A stretch of 64,000 nt of DNA from Pontibaca methylaminivorans (GTDB lineage Bacteria; Pseudomonadota; Alphaproteobacteria; Rhodobacterales; Rhodobacteraceae), in the NCBI RefSeq assembly GCF_900156525.1, contig NZ_FTPS01000001.1, positions 1,240,001-1,304,000 on the forward strand. Direction: 5' to 3'. The notes beneath the pieces were generated by a model that was not told where the DNA came from, did not search any database, and saw only the letters and a program-made list of their open reading frames with translations. This document shows, piece by piece, positions 8,384 through 15,888 of the stretch (position 1 is the stretch's first letter; each line of letters starts with the position of its first letter). A program made the position numbers and the translations under genes.

Positions 8384-9598
8384 CTAGTTCCGCGCGAACC
8401 ATGGCGGCAGTTCGAAAGACGAATCCCGATACAAGTCCGGAGCGACCAGCGCCGCAGGGTCTTCAGGGCCTCGCAACTGATAGAACAGATGCGGCAGGCC
8501 GAGCGACGCATCTAGCGTCGCGTCCGGATAGGGTACTGCTGCCTGCCATTGCGGATGATAGCGAATTGTCCCCGAGACGCTGCGATAAGGTATGTCACAC
8601 AGAAGGTGTGCGATCTTGCGATTCTGTTCCGTACCGCCCGGCCCGGCCGTACCTCCGGCGACTGCTGCGGCGATAGCATAATGTTGTACGGCGTTATAGG
8701 TCTGACAACCGACCTCGGGGGTCGACGCTGCTCCGAACCGTGCTTTGTACCGACGGAAAAATGCCCAGCCGATGTCGTCCCGCGGCAAACCGATGACGGT
8801 TCCGACGATCACACCGCGGCCCTTTTCGCCGACCATCTCGGAAAAGCTGCGGTGCAATGCACCATACTGCAGATAAAGCAGAACGGGCAGCGGATCCTCA
8901 GAGAATTGCAGGTGGAATCGCGCAAGATCGCCCGCATGGAAATGCGTCAGGGCGAGCACCGAAGGGTCGGTCGAGCGGATTTCCTCCAGCAATGGTCTCC
9001 AGTCGGTTGGCAGGCGGCGAAGGATCCGAGGCGGGAAAACGGGACGCCAGCCGAATTGATGTGCTGCCTGATGCATCGCATTGGCGATGACGATGCTGTA
9101 AGGCTTGGGCCCTGAAACGATCGCGATGCGGTCGCTTGGCGGCTGCCACTGACCGCTGTCGCGTAGCCAGGACAGGAACTTGATGAAGCCCTGTCCGTAC
9201 CAGTATTCCGCGGGATCGGCCATGAAGCAGCCAAAGTAACGTGCGGGATCGCTCATTACCGTGTCATGGTGCTGGAGCAGCGTGTTGCAGTGAATATAGA
9301 TGATACCGGCATCGGCGATCGGTTCGTATTCCGAATTCTGCGGGCCGATGTTGTAGCCGGCAAAGATCGCATGCACGCCTTGCGAGATCAGGTAGCGGGT
9401 GGCACGGATCGTCTCGTGCGCGGTCTGGAGTCCCGTGTCCAGGAATATCGGTTCGAGCCGCTGCCCGAGGATACCGCCGCGTTCGTTGATCTCCTCGCAG
9501 GCGAGCAGGACACCATTGCGGAACTCGCGCCCGTCCGAGGCCGCAGAGCCGGTTAGCGGCACGATCGCGCCGATAGGTATCGGCCGTTCGTCCATCAT
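8384..9598 (-). CDS. periplasmic-binding-protein-fold amide sensor, no signal peptide (AmiC-like)
   Basis: 404 residues of the type 1 (Leu/Ile/Val, urea/short-chain amide) binding-protein fold. The protein begins MMDERPIPIGAIVPLTGSAA, that is, at the first beta strand, with no signal peptide or membrane segment, so it should stay in the cytoplasm. Its closest relative in the window is the exported binding protein at 12222-13550: shared elements include EEINERGGILGQ versus EQINAAGGILGR, DPARY versus DPVKY, and LLYLQYG versus LVYLQYG. Its start overlaps the kinase stop by 4 bp (ATGA), so it is the last gene of a three-gene operon with the kinase and response regulator. By analogy with Pseudomonas AmiC, an intracellular amide sensor of this fold, I infer that it reports imported amide to the kinase. 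The ligand is not proven. Confidence 0.75.
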   Translation of the reverse strand: MMDERPIPIGAIVPLTGSAASDGREFRNGVLLACEEINERGGILGQRLEPIFLDTGLQTAHETIRATRYLISQGVHAIFAGYNIGPQNSEYEPIADAGIIYIHCNTLLQHHDTVMSDPARYFGCFMADPAEYWYGQGFIKFLSWLRDSGQWQPPSDRIAIVSGPKPYSIVIANAMHQAAHQFGWRPVFPPRILRRLPTDWRPLLEEIRSTDPSVLALTHFHAGDLARFHLQFSEDPLPVLLYLQYGALHRSFSEMVGEKGRGVIVGTVIGLPRDDIGWAFFRRYKARFGAASTPEVGCQTYNAVQHYAIAAAVAGGTAGPGGTEQNRKIAHLLCDIPYRSVSGTIRYHPQWQAAVPYPDATLDASLGLPHLFYQLRGPEDPAALVAPDLYRDSSFELPPWFARN

Positions 9599-11118
9599 GA
9601 CAATTCCGGCACCAGTTCCGGCTCAAACAGGATGTTGTGCATGATCACGCGCAGGCTTGGTGGACTGACGGGCTTGATTAGCACCGGAAACCCCTGTGCG
9701 CGGATCGAGGCGATCAGCTCCGGTCCGGTATCGGCGGTGATCACGATCGCGGGACAGGGCAGTTCCAGCGTGTCGTTGATCTGGTGCACGATGTCGGTGC
9801 CGCGTACCCCGCTGCGCAGGCGGAAATCGGTGATGATGATGTCCGGCGGCTGGGGAAGGGCAGCGAGCGCAGCCGGAACATCGTCGAACCGTTCGAGGAT
9901 CTGCACCTCGATCCCCCAACGTTGCAGCAGCGCGATCACCGCGTCGCGCAACATGCGATCATCCTCCAGCACGAGACAGCGCAACCCTGCGAATTCACCT
10001 CCGAGGCGCTCGTTGATCTCGACCTCGCCCATTGACGAATGCCAGACATCGCCGAGCGGGACTTCTATCGCGAAGGTCGATCCCCTGCCTGGCGCCGACC
10101 GCAACGAGACCCGGTGGCCCAGCACTTCGGCCAGCCGGCGCGAGATGTTCAACCCGAGGCCAAGACTGTGGCGCGCCGGTTGTTGTTCTGCAACACGGAA
10201 GAATTCCTCAAACACCTTTTCCTGATGCTCCGGTTCGATGCCGATGCCGGTGTCATGCACCTCGATCCGCAGGCTCCGGCCATGTCGGCGGCAGCCGATC
10301 AGAACACGGCCAAACTCGGTGTAACGGATGGCATTACCGACAAAGTTCGAAAGGATCCGTTCCAGCAGGGCGCGGTCGGTCCGGATGGCGGCCCGTGACT
10401 GCGCGATACGCAGGTCGAGCCCCTTGTCTCGCGCCGCCTGTCCAAACTGGATGCGCAATCGTTCGAACACGGTCGAAAGCTGGAAGGTCTGGACGCGGGG
10501 CTCGACCTTGCCGGCGTCGAGTTGACCGATGTTCAGGAGGGCGCCGAGCAAATCCTCTATGATCGAGACGGAAACATCCATCGCGTGCAGCGTCTCCTGA
10601 CGCTCTTGCTCGGTTTCGGCCTCCATACAGGAATAGATCAGGATCTTCAGCGAGGCGAGCGGCTGGCGCAGATCGTGATTGGCCGCCCGCAGGAATCGCG
10701 ATTTGCTCTGGTCGGCATGGGTGGCCTTGTCGCGGGCGCGCTCCAGGCCGCGCTGCGCGCGCCAGGCCTCGGTGATGTCCGAAAACAGGCTGACCCGTCC
10801 CCCGCCCGGCATGGGCCAGCTCTCGGCCTGAAGCACCTGCCCATCAGTGAAGACGAGCGCGCATCCTTCCAGATCAAGCAGGCCGCTTTGCGGCAGTTGC
10901 ACCAGCAGACCGGACGTTGCGAGTGCGGAAATGAAATCCACCTGCGTGAGCGGCTGCGCAACGTGTTCCGTCACTCTGCCAAATCGGCACTGAAATGCCG
11001 GATTGCCATGAAGAAGACGGGCCTGCGCATCCCAGACCGCCACCGCACAGCCGATCGCGTCCAGAGTCGCACGATCATCCGCTCCGCCGCCCTTATGTTG
11101 CGGCGTGCACGACGTCAT
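9595..11118 (-). CDS. soluble hybrid histidine kinase (PAS-HisKA-HATPase-REC)
   Basis: 507 residues, no membrane helix. The order is: a PAS-like sensor (about 15-115, AVAVWDAQARLLHGNPAFQ), a HisKA domain with catalytic His148 (FLRAANHDLRQPLASL), an ATPase domain with N box NFVGNAIRYTEFG, G1 box DTGIGI and G2 SLGLGLN, then a C-terminal receiver with phospho-acceptor Asp431 (IIITDFRL) and Lys482 (LIKP). A hybrid kinase of this type autophosphorylates and passes phosphate through its own receiver or directly to a partner regulator, here most simply the LuxR-type regulator encoded just upstream, whose stop overlaps this start by 4 bp. Being soluble, it must sense an internal cue; the signal-less binding protein encoded next is the obvious partner. 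No HPt domain is seen. Confidence 0.85.
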   Translation of the reverse strand: MTSCTPQHKGGGADDRATLDAIGCAVAVWDAQARLLHGNPAFQCRFGRVTEHVAQPLTQVDFISALATSGLLVQLPQSGLLDLEGCALVFTDGQVLQAESWPMPGGGRVSLFSDITEAWRAQRGLERARDKATHADQSKSRFLRAANHDLRQPLASLKILIYSCMEAETEQERQETLHAMDVSVSIIEDLLGALLNIGQLDAGKVEPRVQTFQLSTVFERLRIQFGQAARDKGLDLRIAQSRAAIRTDRALLERILSNFVGNAIRYTEFGRVLIGCRRHGRSLRIEVHDTGIGIEPEHQEKVFEEFFRVAEQQPARHSLGLGLNISRRLAEVLGHRVSLRSAPGRGSTFAIEVPLGDVWHSSMGEVEINERLGGEFAGLRCLVLEDDRMLRDAVIALLQRWGIEVQILERFDDVPAALAALPQPPDIIITDFRLRSGVRGTDIVHQINDTLELPCPAIVITADTGPELIASIRAQGFPVLIKPVSPPSLRVIMHNILFEPELVPELS

Positions 11119-11849
11119 TTGACTGCGAGCGCCTGTTGCAGCTGTGTGGAATTTTCGACCGCCAGCCGGATCACTGCCTCGCGCGTAGGCGTGGCCAGTT
11201 TCTTCATCGCGTTGCCCAGATGCACACGGACCGTCTGCCGGCTGATATCGAGCATATCGGCGATGTCTTGCAACGCCTCGCCCCGGCCGAGCGCCGCCAG
11301 AACTTCTGTTTCTCGGCGGGTCAGGAGCCTCAGATCCGCCTGGGGTTCGACCCGAGCCGGCTGCCGGGTATCGGGGCGCTCCGCCTCGGGAGTTACATGC
11401 GCACGGGCGAGAATGTCGCGTGGAAAGCTGACCTCCCCCGCGATCACCCGGCTGAGTGCCTGCTTGATCTGGGCTGCGCCCGCCGATTTGGGGATATAAC
11501 CCACCACCCCGTGCCGGATCGCCTCCAGCACGTGCTCCGGATCCTCGTAGACCGAAATCACCACCACCGGGATCGCCGGAAAACGGCTGCGGAGTTCTTG
11601 CAATCCGGGAAAGGCCGCTGCCCCCGGCATCATCAGGTCGATCACCACAAGCCCGATCGTCGGATTGCGCTCCAGCACTGCCAGCGCCTCATCGAAACTC
11701 GATGCTTCCTCGATCTCGTTCCAGTTACGCAGGGTTCGCGCAACATGTTTGAGCGACTCTCGCACGACCCAGTGATCATCGGCGATTAAGATCGAAACCG
11801 GCGTTCCGATTCCGGAGGTTTCCACCTCCATGGACAGGGCAGAGCTCAT
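11115..11849 (-). CDS. LuxR/NarL-type response regulator
   Basis: 244 residues. N-terminal receiver: acidic pair D24-D25 (ILIADDHW), phospho-acceptor D71 (VVIDLMMPG), conserved Lys in GYIPKSAGA. C-terminal LuxR-type helix-turn-helix beginning LLTRRETEVLAALGRG with recognition segment DISRQTVRVHLGNAMKKL. First gene of the minus-strand operon with the hybrid kinase and the binding-protein sensor, and divergent from the amide transport and hydrolase operon across a 372-bp AT-rich gap. I infer that it activates the divergent operon when its ligand is present. A candidate inverted repeat lies within the divergent region. Several starts are possible near the N-terminus (MSSALSMEVE). Confidence 0.88.
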   Translation of the reverse strand: MSSALSMEVETSGIGTPVSILIADDHWVVRESLKHVARTLRNWNEIEEASSFDEALAVLERNPTIGLVVIDLMMPGAAAFPGLQELRSRFPAIPVVVISVYEDPEHVLEAIRHGVVGYIPKSAGAAQIKQALSRVIAGEVSFPRDILARAHVTPEAERPDTRQPARVEPQADLRLLTRRETEVLAALGRGEALQDIADMLDISRQTVRVHLGNAMKKLATPTREAVIRLAVENSTQLQQALAVK

Positions 11850-12101
11850 GATCCCTCGAACAGTTCATTCGCTCCCGGCCAAGTCGCCGGAGCATCCTCT
11901 GCCAACTTATCTAGTCTGACCGGCCAGAGATGACAACGTCTACATCCATGCCAGCCTCTGCCTGCATGGATGTCGTAGCCGTCTCTACGGCTTAAGATAT
12001 TATCTCTTCCCCGCTTCTTCTCCAAATCTCTCGCCCCTCACTACATCTAGACGCTCCTAAAGCATGCTAGACGATAACTTATAATTACTTTTATTTTATC
12101 G

Positions 12102-12131
12102 TTGACAGATATTACTTAGGTCGATCATAAA
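12102..12131 (+). promoter_or_regulatory. candidate promoter of the amide operon
   Basis: A perfect TTGACA at 12102-12107 is followed after 18 bp by CATAAA (12126-12131), giving a sigma70-like promoter facing the binding-protein gene with a leader of roughly 80 nt. Transcription start has not been mapped; the strong -35 with a poor -10 would fit an activator-dependent promoter. Confidence 0.5.
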
Positions 12132-12136
12132 TATCT
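12107..12136. promoter_or_regulatory. candidate operator dyad
   Basis: AGATATT (12107-12113) and AATATCT (12130-12136) form a perfect 7-bp inverted repeat with a 16-bp spacer; extending outward by two bases keeps 8 of 9 matches. The half sites overlap the -35 and lie just after the -10 of the candidate promoter. Arms about 23 bp apart centre to centre fall on one face of the helix. A binding site for the neighbouring LuxR-type regulator or a repressor is inferred, not shown. Confidence 0.4.
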
Positions 12137-12221
12137 ATACAAAAGAATAATATATTGGCCGATTCGCTATCGTTACATCTAGACTTTGCCTGCGAATGCG
12201 GCTCCAACATGGGAAACGATC

Positions 12222-13550
12222 ATGATCAAGGACAAGGCTCCTGGCCTGCGCCGGCCGCGACGCTATACCCGGCGCACCACCCTCCAGATCGGTGTCGCCG
12301 GAGCAGCGATGACGCTTGCCGCACCGGCGATTTCGCAAGGGCGCGCCGACAAGATCCTCATCGGTGTGCCGTCCTCGCTCTCGACGCCCTACGGCGTGGC
12401 GGATGACAGCGATCACCTTAACGGCACCACCTTTGCAGTCGAGCAGATCAACGCTGCAGGCGGAATTCTGGGCCGCGAGATTGAACTGTTCGTGCCGGAT
12501 GTCGACAAGCTGTCACCCGAAAGCGCACGCCAGGCAATCGCCGCCTGTATCGACAAGAAGGTGATGGCGATTTCCAATTCGTTCCTGTTTGCACCGATCC
12601 CGGCGCTGGACGAATCCGCAAAGTACAAATGCCCTTATGTGAACGGCAATGCGCAGCGGCTGCCGACAGAAGCCTATCGCGCCGATCCGGTGAAATACAG
12701 CCATGTGCTGCAAACCTGCCCGGCCGAAGTCAACTATGGCTGGACCTATCCTCTGTGGCTGAAAAGGATGGAAGAATCTGGCGCCTGGAAGCCCAAGAAC
12801 CGCAAGGTCCACGTTGTGGCGGAGCAGGTTGGCTACTGCCAGACCATCTTGCGCGCGCTGCGCGAGGCGATGCCAAGATACGATTTCGAACTCACCGAGG
12901 TGACCGATATCCAGTATCCGGTGAATGATTGGACACCGGTGATCCAGCGGCTGAAAGATGTCGATGCCGGCGCAATCATGATCGACCACTGGGTGGCAGC
13001 CGAATATGCGGCTTTCTGCAAGCAGTTCCGCGCCAACCCGGTGCCCGATTCACTGGTCTATCTGCAATACGGACCATCGCAACCGGAATTCCTGGAACTG
13101 GGCGGCCGCGCGACGGAAGGGTTCTGCTGGTCGACGACGGTCGGCCTTTATGGTGATGCACGCGGACAGGAATACCGGAAAGCCTATCTGGATCGCTTCC
13201 CCGAATTCGAGGGCAATATGGGGCTCGTCTATACCGGTAACGGTTACGACATCGTCCAGTATCTGAAGCTCGCCTGGGAGGCGACAGGCGCACCGGAGGA
13301 TTTCGCCGCCAATGTGGACTGGATTCGCAACAATCCCTATCGCGGCGTTTGCGGCATGATGAACATGCGGAACGATCTGCAGGAGGCATTGCATTATCCT
13401 GACAACGGCTTCGGCAATCAGGCGACCGAACTCGAGCAGGGCATGGCACAGCTCTTCGTGCAGGTGCAGGATGGCGGCCACAAGATCATCTGGCCAAACG
13501 AGATCGCCGAATCCACCCTGAAACCCGCACCGTGGTGGAGCCGAGCATGA
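12222..13550 (+). CDS. amide ABC transporter substrate-binding protein, Tat-type signal
   Basis: 442 residues from the ATG at 12222. The N-terminus carries a twin-arginine pattern (YTRRTTLQIGVAG) and then a hydrophobic stretch ending near PAISQG, so export by Tat is likely. The mature part is a type 1 binding protein of the urea/short-chain amide group: EQINAAGGILGREIELF, the VNYGWTYPLW segment, LVYLQYG, and GLVYTGNGYD. It should capture the amide in the periplasm for the permeases encoded downstream. Its stop overlaps the ATPase start (ATGA). It is a family relative of the cytoplasmic sensor at 8384-9598, which implies that both recognise the same class of ligand. Binding to dimethylformamide is inferred from the downstream hydrolase. 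Confidence 0.82.
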   Translation: MIKDKAPGLRRPRRYTRRTTLQIGVAGAAMTLAAPAISQGRADKILIGVPSSLSTPYGVADDSDHLNGTTFAVEQINAAGGILGREIELFVPDVDKLSPESARQAIAACIDKKVMAISNSFLFAPIPALDESAKYKCPYVNGNAQRLPTEAYRADPVKYSHVLQTCPAEVNYGWTYPLWLKRMEESGAWKPKNRKVHVVAEQVGYCQTILRALREAMPRYDFELTEVTDIQYPVNDWTPVIQRLKDVDAGAIMIDHWVAAEYAAFCKQFRANPVPDSLVYLQYGPSQPEFLELGGRATEGFCWSTTVGLYGDARGQEYRKAYLDRFPEFEGNMGLVYTGNGYDIVQYLKLAWEATGAPEDFAANVDWIRNNPYRGVCGMMNMRNDLQEALHYPDNGFGNQATELEQGMAQLFVQVQDGGHKIIWPNEIAESTLKPAPWWSRA

Positions 13551-14275
13551 CCGGAGCGAAAGCTGCTCCGATCTTCTGCGCCGAGAATCTCTCGCTCGAC
13601 CTGGGGGGACGGGAGGTTCTGCGCAGGATCGGGTTCAAACTCGGAGCGGGCGAGGTACTTGGTATTATCGGGCCCAATGGGGCAGGCAAGACCAGCCTGC
13701 TCGAAATCCTCTCGGGCCGCTATCAGCCAAAGACTGGCAAAGTGGTCTACAAGGGTCGCGACATTACCAGGTTGCCGCTGTTCGAGCGTGCGCGGATGGG
13801 CCTCGGGCGGACATATCAAACCCCGATCGTCTGTGAAGACCTGACCGTGGGCGAGACATTCAAGGCCGCACGCCAGGCCTATAAACCCTATCTGACGCGG
13901 TTCGATGCGGAGTATGGCGCGAATCTCGTGCAATTCCGCACGCCGCAGGACCGGCCGAACAGTCAGCTCAAGACCTTTGAGCGGCGCAAGCTGTTGCTGG
14001 CCAACCTGCTGATGCGACGGCCCGAGGTGCTGCTGATGGACGAGCCCGCAGCTGGATTGATCAATGCCGAGATCGACGAGATCGACCAGATTCTGCGGAT
14101 GTTATCGAAGGAAATGAACATGGCGGTGCTGATCGTCGAGCACCGGATGGAGTTGCTCGACTCCATCGCGGACAGGGTGATCGTGATGGATGCGGGTGAG
14201 ATCATCGCAGAGGGCAAACTCGCCGATATCATCGACAGCCCGGCGGTTCGCGCCGCCTATTTCGAGGCGCATTAG
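13547..14275 (+). CDS. LivG-type ABC ATPase with degenerate signature motif
   Basis: 242 residues. Walker A is GPNGAGKTS, Walker B is VLLMDEPAAGL and the switch His is in IVEHRME, as expected for a LivG-like ATPase of branched-chain amino acid or urea/amide importers. Where other family members carry an LSxGxxR-like signature, this protein reads QLKTFERRK, so the ABC signature appears lost. Because each nucleotide site needs the signature of the partner subunit, one of the two composite sites with the LivF-type partner may be catalytically weak. The ATG at 13547 overlaps the upstream stop; a GTG at 13532 is an alternative. Confidence 0.85.
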   Translation: MTGAKAAPIFCAENLSLDLGGREVLRRIGFKLGAGEVLGIIGPNGAGKTSLLEILSGRYQPKTGKVVYKGRDITRLPLFERARMGLGRTYQTPIVCEDLTVGETFKAARQAYKPYLTRFDAEYGANLVQFRTPQDRPNSQLKTFERRKLLLANLLMRRPEVLLMDEPAAGLINAEIDEIDQILRMLSKEMNMAVLIVEHRMELLDSIADRVIVMDAGEIIAEGKLADIIDSPAVRAAYFEAH

Positions 14276-14288
14276 GCGCCTGAGGAAC

Positions 14289-14996
14289 ATGGAAATGACA
14301 GATGTTTTGCGAATAGACGGCCTGTCGGCCGGCTACGGGCCGCTGCGCGTGATTCATGACCTCGACCTGGTGATCAAGCCTGGTGAGAGACTCGGCATTG
14401 TCGGACTGAACGGTCATGGCAAGACCACGCTGATCTATGCGATCGCGGGACTGACGGGCTGGCAGCGCGGCTCGATCCTGCTCAACGGCACCCAGATCGG
14501 CCGCATACGCAGCCAGGGGCCCGGGCGTTACACCCACCAGATCGTGCGCAGGGGCCTGGCGCTGATGCCGCAGGGGGATGAGATATTCACCGGCCTGACG
14601 GTCGAAGAGCATCTCGATTCCGGTGCGTTTACTCATGACGCCTGGCGCGACCGCAGGGTCCGCAAGGAACGTGTGCTCGACCTGTTCGAGCCACTGCGCA
14701 AGCTGATGAAAACCCCTGTCGGCCGGTTGTCGGGCGGCGAGCGGCGGATGGTTTCGCTCGGGCGCGGGCTGATGACGGATGCGAAGCTTTACCTTGTCGA
14801 TGAGCCTTCGCTCGGCCTCGCACCGAAGATCGGACAGAGCGTGATGGAAGCGCTCTTCGCGCTCGATCTCAAGGACAGCGCCATGTTCATCGCAGAGCAG
14901 AACGTTGCCCTGCTGGAAGGACGGGTTGACCGCGTCATCGGCATGCATGCGGGAAAACTCAAGGGCGAGGCTTCGGCCGGACTTAGCTTTAACTGA
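14289..14996 (+). CDS. LivF-type ABC ATPase
   Basis: 235 residues. Walker A is GLNGHGKTT, the canonical signature is RLSGGERRM, Walker B is LYLVDEPSLGLAPK, and the switch His region is replaced by AEQNVALL, as in LivF proteins. It pairs with the LivG-type ATPase to energise import through the two permeases. The start at 14289 is preceded by GAGGAAC, giving a reasonable ribosome-binding site; a second ATG lies at 14295. The gene follows the LivG-type stop by 13 bp. Unlike its partner it has an intact signature, which makes the pair asymmetric. Confidence 0.88.
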   Translation: MEMTDVLRIDGLSAGYGPLRVIHDLDLVIKPGERLGIVGLNGHGKTTLIYAIAGLTGWQRGSILLNGTQIGRIRSQGPGRYTHQIVRRGLALMPQGDEIFTGLTVEEHLDSGAFTHDAWRDRRVRKERVLDLFEPLRKLMKTPVGRLSGGERRMVSLGRGLMTDAKLYLVDEPSLGLAPKIGQSVMEALFALDLKDSAMFIAEQNVALLEGRVDRVIGMHAGKLKGEASAGLSFN

Positions 14997-15006
14997 AGGG
15001 ACGGAC

Positions 15007-15888
15007 ATGGAACTGAGCTTCATCCTGACCAACGCAATCGTAGTGGCCTCGATCTACGGTTTGATAGCCGTCGCGGTCTCGATCACCTGGTCGAGCCTGG
15101 GGTTGATCAATCTCGGCTATGGCTTCGTCTTTTCCTTCGCCGGCTATTGTGCATGGCTGACGGCGCAGAACGTCTCGGATTGGTCGCCCGTCGTTGCGGC
15201 AGCGGGAATCCTCGGCGGCGCTCTTGGGGGGATCCTGATCTGCCTCCTGGTCTTCATCCCGCTGCACGACAAGCCGAATTTCACCACGCGCGGGATGATC
15301 GGCACCTTGGCGATCTCGCTTATCGGTTCGCAGGCACTGCTAATGCAGTTCGGCCCGCGGGCGAAATCCCTGCCCGAGATCTTCGGTTTCTGGCAGGTCG
15401 ATATCGGTGGCGTCATTCTGACGTCGGACAAGATCGGCATCGTGATCTGCTCGATCCTGATGCTGGGCTTCGTCGTGATGTGGATGCGCGGATCACGGCG
15501 CGGACTGGAGATCCGGGCGATGATGATGAACCCGCACGCGGCCTCGATCGTCGGCATCGGCATCCGCTCGACCGGGATCTATGTCATGGCGATGACGGGA
15601 GCGATGGCGGGGCTTGCCGCGGTGCTCCTGTCGCAGACCTATTACATTGCCCCCTTCAGTGGACTGACGCCACTGATCAAGGGCGTTTCGATCGCGCTGT
15701 GCGGCGGCCTTGGCTCGGTGCAGGGCGCGGTGATCGCCGCCGTCCTCCTGGGCCTGACCGAGGCCACGACCTCGCGCTATCTCGGCGGACAATATGTCCT
15801 CATTACCCAGTTCCTCGTCATCATCCTGATCCTGATCATCCGGCCGCGCGGCATCTCGGGACTGCTGGACAAGGCTCGTGAACAATGA
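15007..15888 (+). CDS. LivH-type amide ABC transporter permease
   Basis: 293 residues with about eight hydrophobic segments from ILTNAIVVASIYGLIAVAVS to the C-terminal YVLITQFLVIILILIIRP. The cytoplasmic loop with RGLEIRAMMMNPHAAS and the GLGSVQGAVIAAVLLGL region are typical of LivH-type inner-membrane permeases. The ATG at 15007 has an AAGGGA ribosome-binding site seven bases upstream. The last four bases overlap the start of the second permease (ATGA). It should form the membrane heterodimer with the LivM-type protein. Confidence 0.88.
   Translation: MELSFILTNAIVVASIYGLIAVAVSITWSSLGLINLGYGFVFSFAGYCAWLTAQNVSDWSPVVAAAGILGGALGGILICLLVFIPLHDKPNFTTRGMIGTLAISLIGSQALLMQFGPRAKSLPEIFGFWQVDIGGVILTSDKIGIVICSILMLGFVVMWMRGSRRGLEIRAMMMNPHAASIVGIGIRSTGIYVMAMTGAMAGLAAVLLSQTYYIAPFSGLTPLIKGVSIALCGGLGSVQGAVIAAVLLGLTEATTSRYLGGQYVLITQFLVIILILIIRPRGISGLLDKAREQ

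Larger units (their letters stand above)
11850..12221. other. AT-rich divergent regulatory region
   Basis: This 372-bp gap separates the regulator operon from the amide operon. It is strikingly AT-rich between about 12060 and 12165 compared with the GC-rich surroundings. It contains a 10-bp perfect inverted repeat (ACATCCATGC, 11942-11951, with GCATGGATGT, 11964-11973), a short hairpin (AGCCGT 11977-11982 with ACGGCT 11987-11992), a sigma70-like promoter, and an AGATATT/AATATCT dyad described separately. No coding sequence is supported here. Confidence 0.7.
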
